This document shows positions 41,918 to 54,180 of a stretch of DNA of 64,000 bases, in pieces. Numbering within the stretch: the stretch's first letter is position 1; every line of letters begins with the position of its first letter. The notes below the pieces were generated by a model that saw only the letters and a list, made by a program, of their open reading frames with translations, had not been told where the DNA came from and did no database searches. A program made the position numbers and the translations under genes. Source of the DNA: Theobroma cacao (Eukaryota; Streptophyta; Magnoliopsida; Malvales; Malvaceae); the NCBI RefSeq assembly GCF_000208745.1, contig NC_030850.1:2093722-2157721 (forward strand). The letters are read 5' to 3'.

Positions 41918-44056
41918 ATGCAGAGCCAAGGTTTTGACTTTCTTTTCTTCACTTCCATTTTTTTAACAGAAGGCTGCACTTTTCTTCAAGTTGAATGTTT
42001 GGTGTTTTGAAAGACATGAATGCCTGTAGGATCTTTATCTAAGCAAGAACGCTCTAAATCTATAGGATAAAACCTGATTCCTAGTCTCTTGGATAGCTAA
42101 ACTTTTTGATGTTTGTGAGAGCACCGTTTAGAAGTCTAATCTGTTTCTACCAATGAAAACGAAAGTTGCTTATTTATGCCTTCTTTGTTCAGGAATGAAG
42201 AATCGGTTCTTGTTTCTATGTAAACTTTACCAATTAAGTTCCAGTAATTTTATATATTATTTTACTAATAGAAATTACAAACCCAAGCTCTGTTCTCATT
42301 TTCATTCTGTTTGTCATGTTTTATGTCTCAGGGATGTTACCGAAGTGTCAGAATTGCAGAATGATGGAGAAACACAAGTACTGGAAAGAATTTCAGTCCA
42401 ACAGGCACCAGTTTTTCAAGATAATGATTGGTGATTCTAGAAATCAACTGGTAAATGATGAATGATGAACCCTTGAGCATGAATATGATCCCTGTGCTTG
42501 CCTCCTTGTTGCTTTCCAATGCCTTTGGATTGACAAACTTTTTGCTTGTTTTGCAGAGGATACCGAGAAAGTTTATGAGCAATTTCCGGGAAAATTTGTC
42601 AGGGACTGTTTACCTTAGAGGTCCAAGTGGATTCATGTGGGCTGTAGAAGTTGAAAGAATGTTTGATGATGTAGTTTTCGGAAACGGCTGGCAAAATTTC
42701 GTGAAAGACCATAGTTTGGCAGATGCTGATTTTGTTGTTTTCCGCTATGATGGCAATTCAACTTTCAATGTAGTTATATTTGATTTAAGTGGCTGTGAAC
42801 GAGAAGGGTCATACTTCGTGAAAAAACACACGAGTGCCTGCTCAAATGGCAGATGTGGTTTTCGAAGGGAAGATGGAGAGGGCTCTGAAGAAGTAATAGA
42901 CTTGGACAAAGTCCACGAAAACCATATGCAAAAAGAGAAGCTCACCAAGGGAAAAGGAAACACAATTTCAAAAGCTGTTGACACCATCTGTCAATTGAAG
43001 GCAACACAGGAAAAGCATCTGCGAGTTGGAAAATCAGCTATTGCTAGCGAGGTAATTGAAATACTGATGGATGAATCAGAGGAATCCTCAGGGAGTGCAA
43101 CGGAGGCCAGTGAAGATTGGAGTAATAATTCTGTATCTTTGAAGTGCAAATCAAAAAAGAAAGAAGGTTCGTTTCCTCTAAATTCTCTTGGGGGAAGTAG
43201 ATAGCTATAATAGTAAAAAATCTTCTAGATGAACAAAAGATGGAATGTGGTTTGAATCCTCCTTCACTAACAAATTAGATAATTTTCCGTTTTGTTCTGT
43301 TTCAATATACAAAAAACTCTGTTTCTCACTTTTCCTTCCCTTTTGGTTCTAGTTGGTTGCTTAACAAATGATTCAGGTAAAATGAAAAGGCCACTAGATT
43401 TGCCAGGATCATATAATCTGTATTTCATATCAAACAGACGAAAGATAACAGAGGAGGAGAAGCAAAGACCCCGTAGATTGGCCAAGCAGTATTCATCTAC
43501 TAGACCCTCGTTCAGCATTGTTATGAAGCCTACTCATGTTTGCAAGGCTTTTACAGTGGTAAAATCTTTGTCCTTGTGTCTCATTCCCGTTTCCATGCCT
43601 AGCTGTTCAAAATCAAGATTAAGAATTATTTTGCAGTAACCCTATAAGGCTATGCTAACTAAGTATGTCTAGCTGTTCATTTGTTCATCTTGAACTTTGT
43701 GTTTGATCAGCAATCTCATCAAAAAATCTCTCTGCATGCAGAATATTCGTGAAAAATGGCTAGACATGCACGTCCCTGATAAAGTTAGAATAGCTCTGCT
43801 GAGAGTCGCTCCAGATGAGAAGAGATGGCCTGTAAGAATCATGCGCACCAAGTGGAGAAGAGGTTTTGCAAGGGGATGGGGTAAATTTGTCTTGGATAAC
43901 AACTTGGAAGAGCATGATGTTTGTGTTTTTGAGCTCAATGAGGAAGGCCAAGCCAACAAGAAAAGCATAGGCTTTAATGTTGTGATATTTCGAGTTTTGG
44001 ATGAGATTGTCCCCTTGACACGGTTCTCAAATACTCAACCAAATGCTTCAGATTAG
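41918..44056 (+). CDS. REM-type transcription factor with two B3 DNA-binding domains, intact, 420 residues
   Basis: REM proteins are plant B3 transcription factors, often active in meristems and reproductive tissue. Exons: 41918-41930, 42332-42450, 42557-43166, 43353-43558, 43742-44056 (frame kept; 420 residues). If translation starts at the ATG at 42334, the product is 415 residues. B3 domain 1 covers about residues 20-130: HQFFKIMIGDSRNQL joined to RIPRKFMSNFRENLSG, then GNGWQNFVKDHSLADADFVV. An acidic/Lys-rich linker follows. B3 domain 2 covers about 290-405: PSFSIVMKPTHVCKAF, then KWLDMHVPDKVRIALL and GWGKFVLDNNLEEHDVCVFE. This gene is on the opposite strand to the REM cluster at 52.5-64 kb and looks functional. 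Confidence 0.87.
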
Positions 44057-45069
44057 AGAGAAAGGACTGCTTAATTATGAGGTTGATATGTGTGTGTGTG
44101 TGGAAGTAGGTTGTTTAGGATAACTCTTATGGTAAAAGTACTGTATCTGGTTTATTGTGACTTAGAAATATATTATGACAACCACTTATTGCTTTGATGC
44201 CTGTTGCTTTCGTATCTGGTTAGATGATTAAAAATGTTTTTGGATGGTTATCATGGTCATATGACTTCAACAGAAACTGAGTTCTGGGTAGAGGCTGCAG
44301 TCATGTTCAAGCAGTCTGTTGTATGGAAAGTACAGCACTGTGTCTTGTAAGAAAAATATTTCTTGAATCATCAGGGTTTTCCTGATGATGCCAGAAGACA
44401 ATTGTTATCCTTATTAGTAATGGTCAACAGCTTGTTTTATTCTTCCATGCAGCTCAAATGAACTTGTCTAGCTCCAACTCGAAGATATCATGATTTGGTT
44501 GGATGGGTAATTGATTGGGGATTAGGTTCTATGAGATGATCAGTAGTAACAAAAGGTTGGCTAGAGGCAGTCACATTCAAGTAACTGGTTCTCAGTCAAG
44601 ATAAAAAACAGATAATGGCTACCACAGAAAAAGAGAACAATGGCAACTACTATCCATTATCCAATTATCCTTTGAAGATTAGATCTGCGTAAAGAGTTTT
44701 GTTGATTAATCCACTATTGCCCTAATTTTTTCAATCTTCTGCTGAGCAAAAAATAAAAATAAAAATCAATCTTTTGGGGTTGTGCTGCAAACATTTGGTT
44801 GAATAAAACTTCTAATTCATTCAAAAGGGAGAAGTATCTTCTTAGCACGCTTTCAAAAGTATCCTTTATGTTCTTAAACCAATTACTTGAAAGGAGAGAA
44901 AATTCTACTCTGTTTGTATCATAGGCAACTAGGATAGCCATAAAGACATAGCAATGATCAACTCAATAACAGAGTGCAGGACTGCAGGACCCTTGTGACA
45001 AGCCCTTATTTCACCACTTTAGTTACAGAGTGTGCTTTCTTGTTCCAGGTAATTGTGTTAATTCTGTGC
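44057..45069. other. Tail-to-tail spacer between the REM gene and the left CYP82 copy
   Basis: This holds the 3' ends of both convergent genes. From about 44880 to 45069 the sequence resembles 48710-48864 downstream of the right CYP82 copy, so the P450 duplication includes the 3' flank. No gene is seen. Confidence 0.6.
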
Positions 45070-47114
45070 CTATACCACATAGAGCTGGGAATTAAGACGT
45101 GGAGTGACGAGTACCTCAAGCGGGGTCGCTTTCAGATTGGTCAATCCAGCGCTTTCTGTCATATCTACATCTTCGAGCTTTGATGGCTTAGCAACATCAA
45201 AACTGTGCAAGAACCTGCCCAAGATAAAGTGCACCATCTTGAGGGCTAGTGAGGTCCCAGGGCATGATCTTCTTCCTGAGCCAAAAGGGATGAGTTCAAA
45301 AGTTTGGCCTCGAAAATCCATATCCTTATGGCTGGTTAAAAATCTCAGAGGCTGAAAATCATGGGGGTCTGGCCATACACGTTCATCACGCTGAATCTTC
45401 CAGGCATTTACCATCAACCTTGTACCGGATGGAATGTGGTAGCCTGTTGAGAGGGTGCAATCTTCCAATGCAGCCCGAAGGCCTATGATCGGACTGGGTG
45501 GGTATAGACGCAATGTTTCCTTGACAATGGATTGAAGATAGACCAGGTTTGAGATATCAGATTCTTCCAATGGTCTATCCTTACCAACGTGCATGTCTAG
45601 CTCATCCTGGGCCCTCTTTAGCACGCGAGGATTGTTCAGTAGCAAAGACAGGGCCCAGGTGAGAGTGACCATGGTCGTGTCACTCCCTGCTAAGATTAAA
45701 TTCTGCCAGAACAAGACCTTATCAGCAAAACTAGGGGACACTTTCTTTATTAAATTATGATCAAACAGTTAGTGATAAAATATATGAAGACAGACGAGCT
45801 TGATGACCTTATCACCTTAGGGATCAAGATGACTCGATAAAAGGTTAAGAATTTCTTGTCCTTATACCTACTCCAATTCCAAGAGATAAATAATTTAATA
45901 AAAGCGTTATGGGCTTTTTAGCACTTACAACGCAGCTTCCATATTATTATGATATCTTGTTTCAGTTCTGATTCTTTGGAAGAGGTTGTTTACCTACCAC
46001 TTGGATTTGTTCAGTGTCATCCCAAGATTACTTATGTATAATTGAGACAATATAAAATGGATATCATCAAGAATCATAAACAGGACAGTTCTAGATATAA
46101 TTAGCAGGATTTATTTGGTTGGGACTAGGACTACGTGGAGTTTTATTTGGGTTCTTACCAAGCAAGTAGCCTTGTTGATGGTGTCAGCATCGAAACCAGT
46201 AATCTTGCCATCTTCCAGGATGTTCAGCATCACATCCATGAAATCCTGCTCTTCAATCACCCCTCCACCCGAAAGTCTCTTCTGTTTATGCTCCTCCAGC
46301 CACCTTCTACAAGACTGTCCAATTGTTTTGCAGTTCTTTTCATGGATTTTTCATATCCTTGAAAATCCAGCCACCCAAGAAATGGTATTGCATCAGACAA
46401 GACGAACACTCCAAACAGATAAACAAAATCTCTCATCACTTTCTGGCATCTTCTTGCATCTGCTTCCTCACAATCAGCATTTGGTCCGAAGTATCTTCTC
46501 CCTCCTACCATTCTCAAAGCAATATTATGAGTTAGATCACCAAACCACTGCTTCATATCCACGAACACTTCAGTTTCTGCACTACCCTTGCTAAGCCATG
46601 ACTTGTACAGTTCTCTTATTGCAGTCTTTACCTCAGAAGCTCGTATATGTTTGAGCATATCAATCCGGTGGCTTGACAGAAGCTCAATTGTAGCAATCTT
46701 GCTCATCTCACGCCAATAAGACCCGTAAGGAGCGAACCCAAACATAGCAAAATCATAGCCTAGATGCTTTGAAGCAGCAATGCTTGGTCTAGTGGAAAAA
46801 ACTTTATCATGGACAGTGAAACATTCTTTGGCCATTTCCCAACTATTTAAAACCAAGACTCTGTGTGATCCTAGCCTTATGGAAAAAACAGGTCCATATT
46901 TGTCAGCCATGGCACCTAATGTTTTGTGGGTGAGTTGCTGGCCACCTAAGAGGTGCATGTGGCCAATTACAGGTAAAGCACCGCCAGCTTGCGGTGCAGT
47001 GCGGCATCTTTTCCCGTGAATGCTTGCTTTCTTTGATTGATAAAAGTAAATGCAACTCAAAAGGGCAACAAGGCTGCAGACTGTAGTAAACAGGTACTGA
47101 AGGAAAGGGTCCAT
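45070..47114 (-). pseudogene. CYP82-type cytochrome P450, left tandem copy, one-base frameshift in exon 1
   Basis: CYP82 enzymes are ER-anchored monooxygenases of plant specialised metabolism (terpenoid, phenolic and alkaloid oxidation). Exon 1 is 47114-46159 and exon 2 is 45702-45070. The start MDPFLQYLF opens a membrane anchor, followed by [19 protein letters not shown]. Exon 1 is 956 nt long, one short of the 957 nt of the intact neighbour. Comparison places the missing base near 46302-46305 (GAAGG here, GGAGGG in the neighbour). Without compensation the frame hits a stop near 46258, after about 285 residues. The sequence after the shift still reads [10 protein letters not shown] and [14 protein letters not shown] in the other frame. 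Exon 2 keeps AGSDTT, KETLR and the heme loop [10 protein letters not shown], but the PERF motif reads PLRF. Probably a recent pseudogene; a sequencing error is the alternative. Confidence 0.85.
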
Positions 47115-48864
47115 CAGAGGATTTAGAGCTTGAAAAAGGGGGATATGTAGCAGAACAGGCTTCCAAGTCTGAACAGCTTTTAAATATCTTTGGTGAATCT
47201 TTCCAAACCTGTTAGTCTTTTCTTGAACAACAATAATTTGACTTTTGGGACCAGTGCAATTACCATGATTAATTGCTGTCAAGTGACCTGTAATGCAGAT
47301 GTTTATAAATCTAAGCTGAAATTTTTGAATTCCACAAACAAATTTAGAAGATTATCAGAACTTACATATTTATTTCATGAACATATCTGTCCTATATAGA
47401 ATAATAGTAATCGTTTCACGTATTTTTTCAAATATGACTTTGTTATTTTCTGCTTATTGACTTTTGTTCCCTGCTACAATCACATATCCTCAACCTCTAA
47501 TTTTTTCATTTTTTCGCCAGGGATCACCATCTATCTAAACACAATTGGTCAAAAATAAAATTAAAGAAAGAAACAACATCAGCATCAATGATGTAAGATA
47601 TGGTGAAAAATTTTCATGCACAAAAATAAAGTATTTGTAATGCTTTTTTCAGCTTTTGGGTTAACTTAAGGAGTAAATCACGTACGGAGTTATGAGAAGA
47701 GAGGAAATATGATGATTTTCCATGGTCTAATTTTCTTTTTCTGTACAAACAATTCAATAGGGAATTTTATTTGTGTTCCAGTGGTAAAAAATTTGCAGAA
47801 ATAAACCAACAATCATGGTGCCATGAACAACCATCAGATTAAAGCCTGATAGTTAATCTGTTGTCCAAAATAGATGCATTCACTTTCCACCAAAAAATGC
47901 CTTTAATATTTATTAATAACCCTTACTGATGTTATTTTCAAAAAAAAAAAAAACCCTTACTGATGTAGGCTTTTGGTGGCCACACGTCTCCTGTCCTTTC
48001 TATTTCCTGTTTCTTTCTCTTTTGGTTTGCCAAATAATTACTTCAGTACATCACATCGTTTTCACTTCTGAACAAGGACGAAGAGATATTGTTTTGATCA
48101 ATGAAAAACCAACTAGAAATACCCCAAAAGTTTGTAATCACAGCACCTTTAGATTTTAATTTCTTGGTTATGACAACAGGTAAGGTGACTGACGGCTCTG
48201 CTGGATAACCATTTGGGTAGCAGTTCCGAACCTCAGACAATGGACCTGATGATCCCAGAAGTAACCACAAGTCCTAACTCAATAAACTCTTGGATAACAT
48301 GACAATATTTTGGTATGCCTCTTGGAATTGTAGTGTCAATATCTGATAGGTTACTTGGATAAGTACTAATAAGTTGTCTAACAAGTAACCATCTTGGGCA
48401 CGACCACTCTAAAGACTTTTGTCTTAGACGCAAAAAGGGAAAGGAGAAAGCCAAAAAGAGAACTAGTTCCAGTGCCAGACTGTGCCTGTTATCTTTTATT
48501 GCATTGAAATGTTGCTTTAATTATAGAAAGTGACCTTGCAAAAGTTAAAACTTAGTTTATTCCATATGAGATTGAGTGTATCAGAAGTACCTTTCTAGCA
48601 CGCCTTCAAAGTTGGAAGTGCATTGAAATTTGAAAATGTTCCCAATTTCAACAACGTAGCGGTAGTTTGTCTTTCATTTTCTTAACCGGTTGTTGTAAAG
48701 AAGTTAATTTCTGTTTGTATTTTAGACAACTAGGAAACCAATAAGTACATAGCAATGATCAATTCAGGAAAGCCTAGAGTAACAAGCAGGGTAGAACCCT
48801 TGTAATAAGCCCTTACCTTGACCGCTCTAATCACCACAGCTTACATTTTCTTTACTGATAATTA
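47115..48864. other. Spacer between the two CYP82 copies
   Basis: The first 170 bases (47115-47285) resemble the 5' flank of the right copy (51270-51430), so the promoter-proximal region was duplicated too. The middle contains minus-strand open frames (48043-48270 and 48233-48454) that I cannot assign. From 48710 the 3' flank of the right CYP82 copy begins. An A13 run lies at about 47940-47953. Confidence 0.55.
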
Positions 48865-51269
48865 CTATATTAATTCTGTGCCCAAACCATAGAGCTTGGA
48901 ATCAAGACGTGGAGTAAAGAGAACTTCAAGCGGGGTTGCTTTCAGATTTGTTAATCCTGTACTTTCTGTCATATCTATATCTTCGAGTTTCGATGGCTTA
49001 GAAACTTCAAAACTTTGTAAGAAACTAGCCAGTGCCGAATGCACCACCTGGAGGGCTAGTGAGACCCCAGGGCAGGACCTTCTTCCCGAGCCAAAAGGGA
49101 TGAGTTCAAAAGTCTGGCCTCGAAACTCCATATCCTTGTGGCTAGTTAAAAATCTCTCAGGTTTAAAAACATGTGGGTCTGGCCACACACGCTCGTCACG
49201 TTGAATCTTCCAGGCATTTACCATTAATCGTGTACCTGCCGGAATGTGGTAGCCAGTCGAGAGAGTGCAATCTTCCATTGATGCCCGGAAAATGATTGGA
49301 CTAGGCGGGTATAAGCGCAGTGTTTCCTTGACAATGGCATGAAGGTAGACCAGGTTTCTGATGTCAGATTCTTCCAATAGTCTATCCTTTCCAACGTGCA
49401 TGTCAAGCTCATCTTGGGCCCTCTTTAGCACGCGAGGATTGTTCAGTAGCAAAGATAGGGCCCAGGTGAGAGTGATCATGGTTGTGTCACTCCCTGCCAA
49501 AACTAAATTCTGCCAAAAACAAAAAACTTTATCAGAAAAATGAGAGGCATGCTCTTTATTAAGATATAATCAAGTATTTAGCAATATAATACACAGGGAT
49601 GGACAAGACTGATAACCTTAAGGATCAAGCTGACTCAATAAAAGGCTGAGAATATAAATCCTGGCCTTGTGCCTACTCCAATTCTTAGAGATTCTTAATC
49701 TAGTTTTATGGCCTTGTGGCATTCATCATGGAACTTTGAAATTCTTAATTTACTAGGATTTTGTTTCATTCTGATTATTTGTCAATTATTATCACAGTAA
49801 GATTATATACGTATTGTGGAGATAATTTTGGCCCCACTAAATTAAGTACAAGATCCCGATAATACTTCATCTCTTGCTCTGGTATTCATATTGATTTGAT
49901 GGGATATTGTGTTACCTAACTCGCCCACATGACCAACTTGAAATTATCCTTTTCCTTCTTCAATAGGCCTAATGACTCCGGAACAAGTGCTTTCACAAAT
50001 ATTATGATGCCCTATTACTACTATTTTTGCACTATGAATATGACAGATACGCCTATCAATTTCTTACCACAAAGCCTAAGAAATCCATGCAGAGAGGCCC
50101 CAATTTTCTCATGTTGTTCAATTTAGCAGGATTTAATCTTTCTAGAGAGCAGTACACTTATAGCGGCAGCTTTATTAGCATCGATTTATCCTAGGACCTC
50201 ATTTTCAGAGATATGTGTTGTATATCATCAAGAATTGAAAACAGGGCATATTCTAGATATATTTGGACTATGTATTCATCATTTGGTTGGGACTAAAGGC
50301 TACGTGTCTTACCAAGCAAGTAGCCTTGTTGATGGTGTCGGCATCGAAACTAGTAATCTTGGCGTCTTCCAGGATGTTCAGCATCACATCCATGAAATCC
50401 TGCTCTTTTTTCAACCCTCCACCTAAATGTTTCTTCTGCTTATGCTCCTCGAGCCACCCTCCTAGTAGAATGTCCAATTCTTTTGCAGTTCTTTTCATGG
50501 CTTTTTCATATCCTTGAAAATCCAACCACCCAATAAATGGTAATGCATCGGACACGACAAACACTCCAAACAGGTAAGCGGAATCCCTCATCACTTTTTG
50601 ACACCTTCGTGCTTCTGCTTCCTCACAATCAGCATTCGGTCCGAAGAACCTTTTCCCTCCCACCATTCTCAGAGCAATATTATGAGTTAGATCGCCGAAC
50701 CACTGTTTCATATCTACCAATACTCCAGTTTCTCCACCACCTTTGCTAAGCCATGACTTGTACAATTCTCTTACTGCAGTCTTTACCTCTGAAGCACGTA
50801 TATGTTTGAGCATATCAATCCGGTGGCTTGACAGAAGTTCAATTGTAGCAATTCTACGAATCTCGCGCCAGTAGGATCCATAAGGAGCGAACCCGAACAT
50901 CGCATAATTATAGCCTAGAACCTTTGAGGCAGTAAGGACTGGTCTAGTGGAGAAGACTTTATCATGGACGGTGAAACACTCTCTGGCCATTTCCCAGCTA
51001 TTTAAAACCAGGGCGCTGTGTGATCCTAGCCTTATGGAAAAAACAGGTCCATATTTGTCAGCCATGGCACCTAATGTTTTGTGGGTGAGTTGCTGGCCAC
51101 CCAAGAGGTGCATGTGGCCGATGACAGGTAACGCACCGCCAGCTTGTGGCGCAGTGCAGACTCTTTTCCTGTGAGTGCTTGGTTTCTTCGACTGATAAAA
51201 GTAAATGCAACTCAAAAGGGCAACAAGGCTGCAGACTAAAGTAAACAGGTAGTGCAGGAGAGGATCCAT
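48865..51269 (-). CDS. CYP82-type cytochrome P450, right tandem copy, intact, 533 residues
   Basis: Two exons, 51269-50313 and 49509-48865 (957 + 645 nt), with the phase-0 intron typical of CYP82. The N-terminus has a hydrophobic anchor ([19 protein letters not shown]) and the proline-rich hinge ([19 protein letters not shown]). The oxygen-binding helix AGSDTT is at residues 324-329, the ExxR motif ETLR at 381-384, PERF at 436-439 and the heme-binding loop [10 protein letters not shown] at 458-467 with Cys465 as the likely heme ligand. All P450 hallmarks are present, so this is probably the functional member of the pair. Substrate cannot be predicted from sequence. Next to PPSPII it lacks one residue relative to the left copy (IIF versus IIGL), in a substrate-recognition region. 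Confidence 0.9.
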
Positions 51270-52546
51270 CAGAGGAATTTAAAGCTTGGCGGAGGGGATA
51301 TGTAGTGGAACAGGTCTTGCAAATATTAACCGCTTTTAAATCGCTTTGGTGAATCTTCCCAGGGCTGTCATTTTCCTTGGAAGATAAGAATATCTGACTT
51401 TTGGGATCATCACGGTGTATAATACATGATCTTTTTCGGCCAAATCTGAAATGTAGGTTATTTTTAATGCTAAAAGCCTACATCAAGAGATCACTTGGAG
51501 CTTGAAAAGATTTGCTTGCATATGATCCAAAACCGCCAATATTCTAAAGCAAGAAAAAAGTTTTAAAAAGCCAAGCTCCCGGTTACATTCAAGTCGGCAA
51601 ATTAAATTAATCATACTTTCAAACCTTTTTGTCGGCGAGCAGGTCAGCAATGGCGCCACTGATCAGTCCGAATATAGCACAATTGCTTCAAAATTCGCAC
51701 GTCTGAATTAACATGCTATGTTTTGGTTTTTGAGCCAAGAGAATAACTGCAACTTGGCATCAATTAAACGCCATGCTGCCACTTTAAATTATATTTTAAT
51801 TTTTTAGCTTTGATTTCTTGAATTAACTAATATAATGATGGAACTTAAAATCCTGTTTATTAACCACGACAAGTTCCTGTTTATTTAATTTTTGTTGCGT
51901 CCAAACGGGGCCTAACTTCTACCAAGCATTCACAATTGTAGATCGGAACTGACTTTGGCTTTTAACTTCAATGAATATGTGAAAACATTTGTCATCATTA
52001 CAAGCAGTGATGCACACGGCTGAAGGCTGATGCAGAGGAATAGGACACTGAACATGATTAGGCCTTGACCAGCAACCTGTTTATGTAAGATGCCTAGTGG
52101 GAAACAATACGTCAATACCTGATGCAGTGGCCATAATCAGCGGGCAAAATCAATTGAATTTGTGTTTTTGAGAAAAAATAGGGTGACTACTCAAGGATAC
52201 TTGCAAAGCATATGACTCGAGAACAGGCTCCTCTGAACAAAATTGTCCTGAAAGGGCCCAAGAGTTCATGTGCTTGTAAGGGCGGGCACGACAAAGAATT
52301 TGGTCTTAAAGCAGTATGCCTAACGAAAAACAAGTTTCCCTTCCCTTCAGCAATTATAGAACTACGCTTCCTGTCAAGCAAGCAGTACCAGCAGAAGTAT
52401 CTTTCAGTGCCTTTTCTAACCTACAAACAGCTTTGCAAGATCTAGTACTAATATCTAAAGGATTAAAGAGACAGGGGGAAATGATAGTGACTTGAGGGGG
52501 CTCCGTATTGGGAAGGGTTGTAATTGAAGCTTTCCCAATCTGACGT
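51270..52546. other. Spacer upstream of the right CYP82 copy and downstream of the decayed REM copy
   Basis: This contains the promoter of the right CYP82 gene (51270 onward, on the minus strand) and the 3' flank of the REM remnant ending at 52547. Short open frames near 52187-52445 have no recognisable product. Confidence 0.5.
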
Positions 52547-54180
52547 CTATGGTGCTTGTCTTCTGATAACTTGTACAAGTCGTTTCTGGCTAATATTTCC
52601 TCTACCAAGGACGAACTCAAATACACACTTATCTCCTTTCTGCAAATTGTACTCGTGCCGGAAAGAACCCCATCCATGATGGATAAAAACACGACCGTCT
52701 GTCCTCGAACTGACCATCACTGGCCATTTCTTCCCATTTTGATCAAGAAGCACCACCTCTGGCTTGATTTTAATTCCATATGAGGCCAGAAGTGATCTAG
52801 GAACATACTACAAGATGAAACAAAATCCTAATTAAGTACATGAAAAACTAAACGAAACCAACATGATCACTTAATATAATAAGAAGAGGATGATTATACA
52901 AGTAAAGACAGAAAACGCCTTTAGTTAAGTCCAGAAATAATAATTTGCCCCAACTGTCATTGATATGGGAAAGCAGGTCCAAAACAATAATATGCACAAT
53001 GACAATAATAACTCTACAATACAGGAAAACTTGTGAAAATGGTTTCTAACAAGGATATATGGTAATTTTGATCCACTCCTAGCGGCTTTGGAAAAAAAGA
53101 AAAAAATACTGATTTCTGTCTAAACAAAGAAACTTCCTGTAACTGTGAGTAGCTGATAGCAAACCTGATGAACTTGAATCATGAGAAAGAGAGGTGAGAA
53201 AAAAGTAGAAGCAAGGTTATGCACTGTCTGCCAACTTCCCAAAAGTTATTTTCAAATTTTCAAGGACCTAATTTCTGTCCTAAGTAAAATACAGATCCTT
53301 TGACCCAAAAAAAAGTATAATAGAACTCCAGGCAGAGATATTCCTAGATAGTGTTCGCCACATCAAGTTGGATAAATATGTTGAAAGCTCAGACAAGTAT
53401 TCTTTGCTATATGCACATCCAATAAGTCCTACATTTCTTTGTCTTCAGCTTCATGAAAATTCTTGACAAATATTTTGACATAACCATCTTATATATATAT
53501 ATATATATTCCAATAACTTCTCCATAAATGAAGACAACCTGAAGTCATGAAAAGTAGGTAAAATATAGAACATGACTTGAAACTCACTACAGCAGACCGC
53601 ATCGACTGAGGGATGTTACTGACAAAATAAGGGCCTTTTGGTGTCACATATGTTGCTGCGTTAAGTGCCTTGCCTTCCCCAAGATTTGTTCCTCTATTTC
53701 TTCTTAGTTTATATCAACCACCTTCAGCTAAACCTGAAAGCATACAGCAGATCAAAAGTAATCATCCACAAGAATCTGGGAATAATAATAATTTGACTAA
53801 GACTGCACGCTACCTAAGTTTTTAACTGAATACTTCTGCTTGCAAGTTTGAGTAGGCTCATTGCATATGTCCACCTCCTTTATCTCTTTTTCATTCACTG
53901 CATGAGTGGTGGTCATGTTGGAAGATAAAGCCGCTTTGTTGCATCCATTTCTACCAAATATTTCCACATCAAACAGACATTTCCCATCATATTCGAAAAT
54001 GAGGAAGTCTCCAAATTCTAAAGAGTTTTCACTTGCAAAGCCTTGCCACCCGTTTGTCATAGTCAAGCCTCCTTCAACTTCTTCCAAATCGACAAGCCAG
54101 TGCTTTCCAGTATGATTTTTAAGCATGGCATCCTTAGGAATAGTTCCATCCAAATGCCTAACGAAAGCAGGTGGTATTTT
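52547..54180 (-). pseudogene. REM/B3 gene remnant: lacks a first exon and has an in-frame stop
   Basis: Three exons are recognisable: 54180-53814, 53733-53588 and 52807-52547 (367 + 146 + 261 nt, phases compatible). The first carries most of a B3 domain (KIPPAFVRHL, then TNGWQGFASENSLEFGDFLI). The second and third carry another (PKGPYFVSNIPQSMRSAV joined to YVPRSLLASYGIKIKPE, then HHGWGSFRHEYNLQKGDKC). Two faults mark decay. No exon encoding the usual start of the first B3 domain (the PHFFKI type) is found in the 1.2 kb upstream. Read in the only compatible phase, the second exon meets TGA at 53714-53716. Alternative acceptors downstream of that stop do not restore phase. A shortened protein from another promoter remains possible. 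Confidence 0.72.
53491..53509. repeat. (AT)n microsatellite in an intron of the REM remnant
   Basis: A run of about ten AT units lies between the second and third recognisable exons. Confidence 0.85.

Noticed and set aside
46115..46594. 159-codon plus-strand frame over the left CYP82 exon 1
   Set aside because: It is the antisense shadow of conserved P450 coding sequence, and the same shadow occurs over the right copy at 50263-50517.
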